A stretch of DNA of 64,000 nt from the NCBI GenBank assembly GCA_038093975.1, contig JBBPTG010000018.1:186001-250000 (forward strand). Direction: 5' to 3'. Position 1 is the stretch's first letter; each line of letters opens with the position of its first letter. The notes under the pieces were generated by a model that searched no databases, was not told the DNA's origin, and was given only the letters and a program-made list of their open reading frames with translations. A program made the position numbers and the translations under genes. Below are positions 20,543 through 31,560 of this stretch, piece after piece. This DNA comes from Chalciporus piperatus. Lineage: Eukaryota > Basidiomycota > Agaricomycetes > Boletales > Boletaceae.

Positions 20543-21590
20543 ACCAATCTGTACCCTACCTACGCTTGCTTTTCTGGATGGACTTTTTAACTCGGGCTTG
20601 CCTTCTCTCGTCTGATCTCCGTCAATATCTTTATAAACATATACTCTACACTCCATTGTAGGGCCGCGGTGAGTGGCAGCGCCTGCTGCTGTAATGATGT
20701 GCGATGGTTGTTTGTAGCATTAGACCCTAGCATGGCCTGGTCACTCGACCAGTTTTCGCCGGGATGACACGTGGCAAAAGCTGACGGGCTCGGATGTATT
20801 TGTCGTTCCAAGTTTCAAGTCATCCCCTCAACCTGGAGTCAAATACTAGTTCGGTGGTGCGTGTGAAGCACTACACCATTGCAAAGGAGATTTCTGGGTC
20901 AAAGACGGCCACCGGACGCGCGCAATCCAAGGCAGCCTGAGTGGAAGATCGTTTTCCTTTTGTGGATCGGACGTTGGATCACACTTAAACACAGCGGAAG
21001 GGGACATACGAATCTGATCAAGGATATCAGCCTTGGCACGATCGTTGTCCTCCTGTATGGACTACACGGCTGTTCGGGTCGAAGTTCAAGTCGATTGCTG
21101 GTGTGACTCGGTGTAACTAATATTCACTCTTCGTTGATTCATAGCACCGAACGAATCGGACCCTGACGCGCCTGACGTGGCAATGCGCCCAAGACATTCG
21201 TACGTTCGACTTCACAATTTCCTTTCAGACAGGCTGACAAGGTTGCACAGGACCCTGAATCCTTTTTTCTGTGCTCTCCCTCTCTATGGCGATATGCTGA
21301 CGGTGGGTTATTATTCCCCTGAGACAAAGGGAAACTCGATCATCGTAAACTCGTGCTTGCTAACACCCGGCCATGTCTGCGTGGTAACATCACACCAATA
21401 GACCGACGCCGCACTTGACCTCTCCTGCACCGGTATGGAAAGGGGAAGTCATCTCTCTATCCAAATCCCTGGCTAATCCATCATCTCATCGTGCCATCAG
21501 TACCAACATCGAAGTTACGACAAAGTTACAAGGCTCAACTCCACAGATAGATTTCACAGAACATGGGCGGTATATAAAACGAGTAGATGG
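20543..21590. other. Intergenic region, no gene seen
   Basis: Short open frames only, none resembling a known family. It precedes the first fossil of the duplicated CHAT block. Confidence 0.4.
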
Positions 21591-21720
21591 GGCCAGTAGG
21601 CCCCGATATGAATGAATGGCACAATCCTCTGGTCAAACGACACAGCACCCTGATCCACCGTCTTCGCCGCCCTATTCAGTGCCCTCGCCGCAGTCAAATC
21701 GCGCGGACTTCCTATGCCCA
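21590..21720 (-). pseudogene. C-terminal tail fragment of a TPR-CHAT gene
   Basis: Clear match to the last about 100 bp of the intact CHAT gene (24834-24940): the coding strand reads RALNRAAKTVDQGAVSFDQR and then the same C-terminal IHIGA. The sequence upstream of this tail is unrelated, so the CHAT domain itself is gone. It marks the downstream end of a lost CHAT copy in block 1. Confidence 0.7.
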
Positions 21721-22477
21721 TACCATGAGAGGGAACGATTCAAACTCACCGCGAAGATACGAAAGAAGTCGCTCCAGATTTCCCATCTACTCGCGAACGC
21801 GAATGCGGCGCACCACCTACTGCATTTCGTCCACAGTACTGGGCGACTTAAAGACTCACTCGGTGATGTCAGAGTAACCTCCCAACCGACAGACTGAAAC
21901 TTTGACCCGCAGACGCGATGAACACGTTCGCGACGTAACGCGCTCAAAACACCTGAACTCTCACTTACTCGTTGACGGATGGGACTCGTCTATCCGGCGC
22001 TCTGAGGGACAAGTCGGCAGGGAGTTTTGGGGGTCTGGAAGTGTTCGCAATAGCAGCCTCATCATGCCAAATCGAAGCACCACAAGTCTCAATCATCAAC
22101 AAGAAAATCCAATACTCTACAGCCTGCCCGCCCACGACCATGACTCCCCCCTCCTTACACTTCATTTTCGTTCTTGCCGCACCCTTATTCCCTTCCGTAC
22201 CCGGTCGCTTCGGCGGTCCGAGTACATGCTTCTTAGAAAACTCGTCAGCAGCCTCATTCCCAAAACGTCACGGAGCAAAAGGCACACCCGCTGATTGGAA
22301 GGTCGGGGCGTCTAAAACTGTCGGCGGGAACGACGGGACCGGCGGGGAGACTTTGTCTCGCTCGTCGGGGCATTCGCACGACCGGGGACGCGGTGGGGGC
22401 ACGGGTGCCCCCTAGTACCTAGATTAGATTTGTCCTACATAGGGTAGTCATACCCCACACGGGACAATAATTGATCC
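21721..22477. other. Unrecognised sequence between CHAT remnants
   Basis: It occupies the place where the body of a CHAT gene would be in block 1. Overlapping open frames on both strands (for example 21972-22415) show no family resemblance. No feature can be supported. Confidence 0.35.
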
Positions 22478-22501
22478 AAAAAAAAAAAAAAAAAAAAAAA
22501 A
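22478..22501 (+). repeat. Run of 24 A
   Basis: A homopolymer immediately before a short CHAT 5' remnant. It could be a retroposition tail or a simple slippage tract; no target duplication was found by eye. Confidence 0.7.
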
Positions 22502-22504
22502 TCG

Positions 22505-22535
22505 CGTGGACGTACTTCGTTGTTTCTACCATATT
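22505..22535 (-). pseudogene. Tip of a CHAT gene: first exon and donor remnant
   Basis: The stretch GGACGTACTTCGTTGTTTCT matches the first exon and GTACGT donor of the CHAT genes (29015-29041) with one change. Together with the tail at 21590-21720 it shows that a CHAT gene once stood between these points. Confidence 0.5.
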
Positions 22536-22909
22536 GGAAGGCCCAATATTGTCAGTACTTAGGGACTAGAGTTGATCAGCCTGAGAGCGACATCGGCTGA
22601 CTGGCTTTGAATGGGGGCTCCCGCCAGTCTCCCCACACAAGACTCTCGATGAGCAGAAGTCGTTCGTTCTGCTCTACCGGGCTCCCGCCATGCAACCCAT
22701 CGTTTGAATTTCACCGACAAATCACAATACATTCACATTCACAAATTCTCTCACACGACATGACCCAATTCCAAACTTCTATCCTCGCAGCTTCGAGACT
22801 TTTATCCAATTCACGCGTTGATCGTGATAGGGGAACATCCGAGGAGCCCGCTCCATACAGAGAGATGAGAGACAGCCTCAAGCTCTTATGAACATTAGTA
22901 CTCACGAAA

Positions 22910-23296
22910 TTATTGCTTTCCGTAGTAGCCCTTGTTTCCATAGTCCTGATCTCCATGGCCCTGGTCGCCATGGCCTTTGTCTCCGTAGCCTTTGTCTCCG
23001 TAGCCCTTGCCCCCGTGGCCCTTGTCTCCGTGGTCCTGATCTCCATAGCCCTTGTCTCCGTAGCTCTGATCTCCATAACCCTGGCCACCATGGCCCTTGT
23101 CTCCGTAGCTCTGGTCTCCGTAGCCCTGGTCTTCGTAGCCTGAGCTTTCATAGCCCGAGCTTTCGTAGCCCGAGCTTTCGTAGCCCTGGTTTTTGTAGCC
23201 CACGTTTTGGTCGTCAGGCCTTTGGCCCGAAACACTGGGGGCGGCGACGGCGAAGGCCGCGATGGAGAGAAGAATAACAGAAGGGCGAATGAACAT
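22910..23296 (-). CDS. Secreted Gly/Tyr/His repeat protein derived from a hydrophobin
   Basis: 128-residue protein with a clear signal peptide ([20 protein letters not shown], cleavage near SVSGQ) followed by pentapeptide units [25 protein letters not shown] and a C-terminal YYGKQ. The leader and upstream region match the hydrophobin at 29322-29976, but the two exons with the eight hydrophobin cysteines are missing: the repeat runs directly into AGCAATAGTTTC, the end of the old second exon, where a stop now falls. The old GTGAGT donor and the old last exon (AGCGGGCTCCTC) survive downstream (22810-22910). It is either a new repeat-only secreted protein or a pseudogene; the repeat frame is fully open. 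Confidence 0.65.
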   Translation of the reverse strand: MFIRPSVILLSIAAFAVAAPSVSGQRPDDQNVGYKNQGYESSGYESSGYESSGYEDQGYGDQSYGDKGHGGQGYGDQSYGDKGYGDQDHGDKGHGGKGYGDKGYGDKGHGDQGHGDQDYGNKGYYGKQ

Positions 23297-23368
23297 CGTT
23301 TTAAGTAGGTCGGTTGGGCTTTTACTGAAGGAGCTCAAGTTCCTGCTGGTCAACGGTGCATCCACTCA

Positions 23369-23377
23369 CTTTTTATA
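23369..23377 (-). promoter_or_regulatory. TATA box of the repeat-protein gene
   Basis: TATAAAAA on the minus strand, about 75 bp upstream of the ATG at 23296. The same box sits at the same distance in the two other copies (30051-30057 and 40069-40076). Confidence 0.6.
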
Positions 23378-24000
23378 CCTTTCGGCTCCCCCTTCCTGAC
23401 GCCCAAGCCTCCAAGGAGAAGGTGTGGGAGTCAAGGCGCGTTCCTTGATCACAGAACAAACCACTGACATGTCACAAGTAATGCTGTCAATAATTGTGTT
23501 CCAGAACTTCTTGTGAGCGCTGTTAGCGTCACCGCGGTGCGCATGAACGATATAATAGGAGCATAAATGAAGGGGGGATGCACGAACTTGAACAAAGTGA
23601 CCGCCACGACTGACGCACGCCGACGCCGACGCCGACGTTGACTGATCCACCGCACTACGTCCGACGTCGGGTTTGAAAGTGTTCGAGTCTGGTACAGCTG
23701 TTCCCCGAACGAGGTACTTTCAAAGGGAATCATGATCAGAGTGATCACCGTGCTGCCAGTGTCGCGCCGAACCAAAAATAACAAGGGATCAATGAAAGGT
23801 GATAAATGCAAGAGAACGTCGGCCCATCCTTGAAAGTTGAATCATTGTAGGTATGTCTCAGCCTGAGCTCCTGAGAAGCATCAGCAACGACGATTGTGTT
23901 TGGGTGAGGCAGAAGCGTTTCTTCTGCACTCCAGAGTACTGCTCGTCTCGGCATCTCGACCTCATGTCCAACAGTCATGCTCGGTGCGAGATTACTATAC
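23378..24000. other. Conserved upstream region of the duplicated hydrophobin block
   Basis: Non-coding sequence shared with 30058-30650 and, inverted, with 39530-40068. Conserved stretches include AGCGCTGTTAACGTCACC-type sequence, GATCATGATCAGAGTGATC and a GACGCC microsatellite (23610-23635). Probably promoter and intergenic spacer duplicated with the genes. Confidence 0.6.
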
Positions 24001-24480
24001 ATTATCTTTCCATCAGCAATACAACCCCACTCCAAGGCTGGGGCCGCATCAGGCCATCCTGTCTGTATACTTTCAGGGATATGGTCCAGATCGAGGTGCG
24101 GAAAAATGCGCTTTTTGAGTGTTGTGCATAACGAGATCCCCTCGGGTCACGCCAAGTATATCGCCACGGGAGTCACAAGGGATGTTGTATAGGAAGTTGG
24201 AGCAGAGAGGGTGGTCATCAGATCATCTTGTGGGGCCCCTGAGAGATTGATGAAGGAGATATTTCCAGATCTTACATCTGCGGAAGATTGAGCATACGGA
24301 TGGACGGGTAAGGGAGCGACATGCCTTGCTCAGGGATTCCAAGTAACATAACGATACTAGTAGATACTTACATGGGACGACTCGGTAGCAAGGGGGATAT
24401 CGTTCGCCCACGATCTTCAGCTTGTCTCGCAGTTTGATGTGTTTTGAGACTGAGACATGGGACAAAATCTCTTACTTCCG
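24000..24480 (-). pseudogene. Fragment of SMP3-like GPI mannosyltransferase, block 1
   Basis: Aligns with the 3' part of the decayed SMP3-like genes at 30720-31560 and 38420-39530 (shared sequence around the PHLDLDHIPE region and the CRSLTRPSVCSIF shadow frame). The frame is broken by stops and the catalytic N-terminal half is missing. Confidence 0.5.
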
Positions 24481-24833
24481 AATAGAAAATCAAGGACGAG
24501 CTTGGGTAGGCCGAGGTTTCTGGCAGTACTTCAAGTTGGCGATGACAGGTGTAAATACTATGACTGTCCCTCCAAGGGCCGCCTTCGTGTAGCTTTAACG
24601 GATGAGCCATTGAGGCCAGACTCCACCCAGAAGTGTATCTCTAAGGGCTCTTGCCAAGGTAGTAATCAATGATGTCGGTTATACAATGCCCACATAGATG
24701 CTCCGTAGAGAACTGGGGATTCAGAAAAGACTCGACATAGTTCCGTTCCTGGGCATGGGAGTACATGAGCGAACGAGAAATTATACAGTGCGTCCAGTAT
24801 GTCCGAATCTGGCGCGCACACTCATCCGCGCAA
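24481..24833. other. Duplicated spacer, no gene
   Basis: Shares scattered stretches with 31560-32110 and 38320-38400 (for example the CCCACATAGATGCTCCGTA segment at 24688-24706). It ends at the 3' end of the intact CHAT gene. No open frame is supported. Confidence 0.5.
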
Positions 24834-27800
24834 CTAGGCCCCAATATGAATGAACACAATCCTCTGATCAAACGACACAGCACCCTGATCCACCGTCTTC
24901 GTCGCCCTATTCAGCGCCCTCGCTGCATTCATACAATCCACCTCCGCCTCCTTCCCTCCAACCATAAACATATTCCTATAAAACTCCCTCACCATCCTCT
25001 GCGCCATCTCGTCGTCCACAGCCCACATCGTTCCAATCACGCTCCTAAACCCCGAGAACTGCATCCCCGCCGCCAGATGAATGATTTCGTCCGGCGTCTG
25101 ACTGTCCCCCACCGCCGTATGACACGCAGATAGGAATGCGAATTCGGGATGGGCAAGGTCTGCGCGGACGATGTCCGAGAGCGTCAATGGACGGTCTCCC
25201 AAAGCGAACGAAGAATCGAATGGTTGGGAGAGGTCTTGATAGCCGTGACAAGCGAAATGGACCCAGGAATGAGTACAGAGGGCGTCGAGCGCTGCGGAGG
25301 CTGTGCTGGTGTGTCTAGAGAGATGGTCGAATGGTATAGAGGGGGGAAGGAGAGAGCCGACGAGGGCGAGTTCGGAGTCTACGGCTTTGAGTTCGGGTTC
25401 GAAGGTTGATTCGGAGGGTTTGGATTGGCCGATGGCGATGAGAGCAGGTGGTGGCTTGGTGGACTTTTCACTCCGAGAACGGTTAAGTGCGGTGAGGGTG
25501 GGTGTGTAGGAAGAGATATAAATGTTGGCAAGGTTATGGGCACCTTTGCGATACGGACCCGCTGCGTGGAGTGGGAGGGACGTCAGCTTTGACGTTGGAC
25601 ACCACCAGATGCGTGAGCCTCGGGGAAGGAATTTGGAGAGTTCGTCGACGATGGGTCTGACGACGACGACCCAGAGGTTCCTCAGAATAGGTACGATCTG
25701 TCTCTCTCGTAATTTCTCCTCGCCCACACGAGATGTGGCTTTCAAAGACTGATAGAAATCGGTGGACATGGCCGTGATGTCCTCGATCGTGGCATTTGGA
25801 AGGGGAACGACGCGAGGCGCCTCGTCGTGGAGGATGATAATGGCGTCACAACGTTTGCGGCTGATGTTGACGAGGATCACAGGTCCTTTTGCAGCTGCAG
25901 TTTGCAAGGTCTGGAAGGACATACGTCGCAGAAACGATTGGAAACCCTCCTTGGCCTGGATCCGCGCGATGACCGCATCCAATTCTTTGGTCAGTTGTCG
26001 GTATCGTCGAGCGGCCTCTGCAGTTGATACACACGTCCATGCGACACTTATCTCGTACTGCGGGACAGCGCCGCTAGCGAGTTCCGAGCTAATTCGTTCA
26101 AACTCGCCCGCCAACTCTTTTCCTTCTTCATCCGCTGAACGAAGGGAATCAAGAGGGGTACGAACGCGTGAAAGCTGAGACCACAACAGCCCGCGACCTT
26201 GCTCCGAGAGTTCGATGGCAAGTTCTACACGACCCTGGCCGAGTGCGCAGGAGGTAGCATCGGTTGCAAGAGAACCTGCGTGTTTCAATGACAATAGATC
26301 ATCTAGGAGGATGGCACGTCGGCTTTTGACGGATGCTGTGGTAAGTAGGAGATGGCCAAGAGAGTTGAGCGATGTTTGGTATGCTCTCAATGCAGATGGA
26401 TGACCATATTTCTCTGCCAAGTGCACCCAGTCCAAGCCAGCCCTGACACACCCATAACTGGAATTGTGATTATAGCGAGCGGCTTTTTCGTAGGCTGCGA
26501 AGGAATCTTGCAGGTGTGCTGGGTCTCTCAGACTAGAATTTTCGTACATCACCAGGTTAAGTGTCGCAGAGTGTCGCTGGATATGGTGCGTCAAAGGATG
26601 GTCATCTGGGACCACCTGTACGGCTTCTCGCAAAATACCCTTCGCCTTGGGAAGCCCTTCATCGTCATTGGGGAGTAAGGAGCGTTGATAGTAAGCGTCA
26701 GCAAGTGCCATGAGAGTCAATGGCTGATCGGGGTGCGATAATGGGAGATGGGAGATGGACTCCTTGAAGAGGGCGATTGCGGAATCGAGGTGATGGATAT
26801 CTCGACGGTCGGCTAAAGCACGGCCATAGCTTCGGCATAACACCGCCCGACAAAGATGCTTAGGCGGCATTTGCTGCAAGGAAACTTCGAACAGCCCGGT
26901 GCTTCGTTCCCAGTCGCCAGGATCCCTGGTCAGCCAGCAACGGGCACTGAACATAACGCCGAGGGAGAATTGGGCAAGAAAATCTTCGGAGGAAGCAGAC
27001 AACGTCAACGCATGAGAGACCCGGTCAATCGCCTCATCAAGGTCGTTCCTGTTCTGTTGTGCCTGGAATCGGTAGAAGAGGAAGGCGCCCAAGTTGACGA
27101 GGCATGGCTTGTAACGTGAGTTCCTTGGGGTAGACGCAAGAATCTCTTCCGCGTCAGACGAGAGAACGATCGCTTCATCAAGCGTATCGATAGTATCACT
27201 GAAATGCTCGAAGCGGTGGCGCAGAGCGTTCCCGAGATCTACGCACAGCCGGACGTAAATAGAATTGCCCCGTTTGCAGCCACGTTGAGCGATGCGAGAG
27301 AGCGCTATGGATTCGTCCAGATCCTCCCGTTGTGTAGTGAGATTGAAGCGATGTTCGAGGGCCAAGGCTAAATTGATGTGGGCAGGGATGTGCTCCGTAT
27401 GCTCTTCGGGTAGCAAAGGTATGACCTCACGGAGCGAATCCACTGCGATATCTATATCCTTCTTCTCCCGTCCGTATTCGAACCTCTCGATGAAGGCCCT
27501 CGCGCGATTAGCCTTCAAAGCGATGAGCTCTGACGCCGATAATGATTGTGGGGTGGCGAGTGCATGGTCACAGCAATCTATGATGTTTTGGAATTCGTCG
27601 ACATCTCCCGATATCCGAAGGGAGGTTATCATAGTAGAGGTGAGGTTCGCAATGGTTGCTCGGTATGTCGAGGATATCGGGCATGCTAAGGTCAACGCTT
27701 CTTTGCATGCGGAGCCTGCGAGAGTGAGATCTTTTTCATCTCCTCTCTCATCGAACCGTGCGGAAAGAGCACGGCCATAGGACCCGAGCACGGTGTGACG

Positions 27801-29041
27801 CTGCTGGTGACCAGGGGGGCATGATTGGACCGCGAAGCCAAGATTATCAACGGCCGCGTCCAGATCAGCAATATTGCCGACTGCATTGAAGCGAGCGCAG
27901 AGACCTGTGCCGAGATGGAGAAGGGTGACGTGTCGACCCGAGAATGTCGAGGGTTGAATGTCGAGAGATGTGGTCAGGTATTCAATGGCTTGGTTGAGAT
28001 CATTGATGTTGCCGGATTTGATGTGACGAGCAAGAAGAGCTGCGCCATAATTATCGAGGATGCGGACACGGTCCATGTTAGCCACAGTGGACTGCGCTAG
28101 GGCTGTTGAATAACAACCAATAGCCATGTCCAGCATCTGGGGGTCGCCTCCATTCATGAAAGCATACCAGAATGTGGCACCAAGGCTCGAGAGATACAAC
28201 AGATAGCCCTCCTGACCTGGAGAGCACAGCTGCAACGCAGACGAGTAATGGCGCGATGCGCTCTCCAGGGCTTGAGTGTCGCTGTCAGATTCGAACTTGA
28301 CGAGCATGGCATCTCCCAGATTACCCAAGATGGTGCATCTTAAAGGATGTCCGGGAGGGCGGAGATCAAGACAATCCTGGTAACGCTCTAAAGCCATGTC
28401 TAGATCTGCCCTATCTCCCTGTCGTTGGTACCGTTCCTTCAGCGCATTTGCATAGTTATTAAGCAGCGAGTCGCGGTTGCGATTGTCAGAGCTCGCTGAT
28501 AGAGCAGCGGAACAGGTTTGAACGACGCGATCCAGGGCTGGTGTATCTCCATAGCTCCGATAACGGCCGAGAAGACCGCTAGCAAGGTTTCCTACGAACC
28601 CGAGGTAAAACGGGTGTTCTGGAGTGCTCGAGTCAACTGTGGCCTGGAAGCATTCGATGGCCTCTGTTAGGTCTTTGGCGTCCCCTCGAAGCCCAAAACG
28701 TGTGCGAAGCACCATTCCCACATTGCTCAGTGCTGCGAGATGGCCAGGATGACCGGGTTTTGTTAGATCGAGGAGTTCCCTCGAACGTGTGAGCCCTTCA
28801 TCGAGGTCGCTCAGGTTTCCTGACGTTCGGAAACGGGTCATAAGCTCGTCTGCGAAGTCGCTGAGGGCATTGAAATATCCATCGTCACCAGGATTTAGCG
28901 ACTGCAAGGTTTGTCTGGCGATTTCGACATGATCGCGGACCTGAGCAACGGATTGAAGCGGCTGACTAGATTCCGCGTTAGCCTAAGGATCAGCCATCTA
29001 ACCAGTATCGCATGGACGACGTACTTCGTTATTTCTACCAT
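24834..29041 (-). CDS. TPR-CHAT protein, intact (caspase-like CHAT domain)
   Basis: About 1382 residues. Exon 1 is only 17 nt (29041-29025), then a 59-bp intron (28966-29024; GTACGT, CTAAC, TAG), then one long exon 28965-24834. More than ten TPR-like units (DLDEAIDRVSHALTLS, DLNQAIEYLTTSLDI, DLDMALERYQDCLDL) fill the N-terminal two thirds. The C-terminal CHAT domain has the expected His-Cys dyad: HFACHG about 137 residues and LSACHTA about 95 residues from the end, followed by GFRSVIGTMWAVDD. CHAT domains are caspase-fold peptidases; in bacteria some are activated by partner proteins to cut effectors, while fungal members have no proven substrate. It is divergently placed from nothing: the hydrophobin upstream is on the same strand, 280 bp away. 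A 5' copy lies at 1-838. Confidence 0.9.
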
Positions 29042-29321
29042 TGCTTACAGAATCGTTGAGTTGTGGGAGGTAACTTCTGTGAGGTTGAACGAGTCTGGGT
29101 GGCGTTGTAGGTAATCCTTACTCTCACTCTCAGACTCGGATTGGATTGCAGTGTGATGGAATGGCCCAATGATTTCTGGCACGCAATGCACGCCAACAAA
29201 CATTCACATTCACATATTCTCTCAAACTACATGATCTGATTCCAAACTTTAACCAACCCGCGCCTTCACTAACACTATTTTCACAGATTTACAACTTTTG
29301 AGACCGTGACTTTGATCCAAT

Positions 29322-29976
29322 TCACGCGTTCATCGTGATGGGGGAACATCCGACGGTGAGCAGCCCGCTCTATACAGGCGGATAAGTGACAGCCTCAAGC
29401 TCTTGCGAATATCAGCACTCACGAAGCTATTGCCATTGCAGCAGACGGGCTGCTGGGTGCAAGCGCTACCGACGCCAGTGCCGGCACCCGTGATTGGGGA
29501 GCAACTAAGGCCGATCTGGTCGGTCCCACTACCCGCCGGGATACCCAACCAACCCATGAGTTCGGTAACGGTGCTGGAAGAGGACTATGAACGCTCCTGA
29601 TCAGTGTCTGTGCCTTAGTGATGATGGTGATGAGAAGCCTCACATCTTGGACGCTGTTGCAGCAGTGGAGGTCTCCAGTGTTGCACTGGCCACCCGAGTT
29701 TTGCTTGCCCGAGTTTCCGTAGCCCGAGTTTCCGTAGCCTGAGTTTCCGTAGCCCTGGTTTCCATAGCCCTGGTTTCCATAGCCCTGGTTTCCGTAGCCT
29801 TGGTCTCCGTAGCCCGGCTTCTGGTTGCCTGGGTTTTTGTTTCCGTAGCCTGAGTTTCCGTAGCCCGAGTTTCCGTAGCCCTGGTTTCCGTAGCCTGGGT
29901 TTTGGCCAGAAACACTGGGGGCGGCGACGGCCAAGGCCGCGATGGAGAGGAGAATTACAGAGGTGCGAATGAACAT
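29322..29976 (-). CDS. Class I hydrophobin with an N-terminal GYGN repeat
   Basis: Secreted surface protein that would self-assemble at air-water interfaces and coat hyphae or fruiting bodies. Three exons: 29976-29644, 29584-29423 and 29369-29322; donors GTGAGG and GTGAGT, both TAG acceptors, frame kept. Signal peptide [20 protein letters not shown], then about 18 Gly-Tyr-Gly-Asn units, then the eight cysteines in order: [31 protein letters not shown], ending TMNA. The spacing fits class I. Typical class I hydrophobins have only a short stretch before the first cysteine; here the repeat is about 75 residues. The mature family pattern is complete, so I judge it functional. Confidence 0.88.
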
Positions 29977-30050
29977 TGTTTTAAGAAGGTTGGTTGGGCT
30001 TTTACTGAAGGAGCTCAAGTTCTTGCTGGTCAATGGTGTGTCCTCTCACA

Positions 30051-30057
30051 TTTTATA
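30051..30057 (-). promoter_or_regulatory. TATA box of the hydrophobin gene
   Basis: TATAAAA on the minus strand, about 75 bp upstream of the ATG at 29976 and conserved in position in the two derived copies. Confidence 0.6.
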
Positions 30058-30719
30058 CCTTTCAGATCCCCCCTCCTGACGCCCGAGCCTCCAAGGAGAA
30101 GGTGCGGGATTGGTACCTTCCGTGATCACAGACCAAAATATTTCACAAGCAATGCTGTCAAGATCGCGCTCCAGACCTTCTTGTGAGCGCTGTTAACGTC
30201 ACCACGGTGCGCATGAACGATATAAAATGGGCACAAAATGAAGGGGGACGCACGAACAAAGTGACCGCCGTGACTGACGCACGCCGACGCTCACTGATCC
30301 ACCGCACTCCGTCCGACGTCGGGTTTGAAAGTCCGTTTGAGTCTGGTCCAGCTGTTCCCCGAACAAGGTATTTTCAAAGGGGGATCATGATCAGAGTGAT
30401 CACCGTGCTGCCGCGCCGAACCAAAAAATAACAAGGGATCAATGAAAGGTGATAAATGCAAGAGAACGTCGGCCCATCCTTGAAAGTTGAATCATTATAG
30501 GTACGTCTCAGCCTGAGCCCCTAAGAAGCATCAGCAAAGACGATCGTGTTCATGTGAGGCAGAAGGCCAGACGAACTTCATCTGTACACCAGAGTACTCC
30601 TCGTCTCGGTGTCTCGACCTCAGGTCCAAAAGTCACGCTCGGTGGTACATTATTTAAAATGTGTTGTCTTTCCATCAGCAACACAGCCCCATTTAATGGC
30701 ATAAATCCAAAGGCTGAGG

Positions 30720-31560
30720 CCATCAGGCCATCCCGCCTGTATATTTTCAGGGATATGGTCTAGATCGAGGTGCGGAAAAATGCGCTTTTTGAGTGTCGTG
30801 CATGACGAGATCCCCTCAGGTAACAAGTGGGGGGAGGGAAGCGATGGAACAACTCCGCCTTGATGTAGGACACCAAAAACGAGCGCGAGCGCTGTATTGA
30901 ATATGACCCGACTAGCCTTTGGGGCTGATGGTAACTTACCCAGAGAGCTTGCCTGGTAGTGGTAACTTTGCCGTGGCCGCCAGGACAATAATCGGGAGAA
31001 CTAGCGGCGTCAAAAACAGACAAAATTGACAATGAGACCTGAGACCACCATTTGGATGATAGCTGCGACAACAATGAATTGAGACGTTAACTGAGCAGGA
31101 GAGGACATACTTTGTCTAAGAACATCTGTCTCACAATGTACTCTTCGAGTAAGGCGCGAGAAGTCTTCAGATAGTCGTCAACGCTACAGAACGCGAACCA
31201 CACGAGTAGCGGTAGGTTAACCCCGACATGCAACCATTCGAATGTAGACCATGGTCGGCGAGGTTCTGTGGTGAAAGATTGTACTTGATAAAGTTGTAAG
31301 GCGTCATGATTGGTTCGGAAAAGGAGCCACGAAAGTGGTAGGTAGCAGCTGAGATGAAGACTGCTGGAAGCAGCAAGGCGACGACCCGGATCGCAGAACC
31401 CGTTACTCTGTAGGAGAATGACAAAACATGGTAGGCGATTGGGAACGAAAAGGCGAAGAAAGTTGGACGGGTAAAGATGCCTACAACGGCAAGGATCCCA
31501 AGGGAGTGAAGATCCCGTCTGACCATGCAAAGACGGTCGGGAACGCGGTCATCGACTGAT
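30720..31560 (-). pseudogene. Decayed SMP3-like GPI mannosyltransferase (GT22), block 2
   Basis: Remnant of the enzyme that adds the fourth mannose to GPI anchors in the ER (SMP3/PIG-Z family). Family stretches appear in changing frames: GILAVVGIFTRPTFFAFSFP, ITPYNFIKYN-like (MTPYNFIKYNLSPQNLADHG), ARQMFL-like REYIVRQMFLDK, RVIFNTALALVFGVLHQGGV and PHLDLDHIPENIQAGWPDGL. Several frameshifts and stops separate them, and the N-terminal HPDE region is not found. The same decayed gene occurs inverted at 38420-39530. Confidence 0.7.

Noticed and set aside
21616..22415. Open frames in the CHAT gap of block 1
   Set aside because: Several frames overlap on both strands and none resembles a known family or joins by plausible introns.
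22913..23143. Hydrophobic plus-strand frame of [15 protein letters not shown] repeats opposite the repeat-protein gene
   Set aside because: It is the antisense shadow of the GYGDK repeats; the sense strand has signal peptide and promoter.
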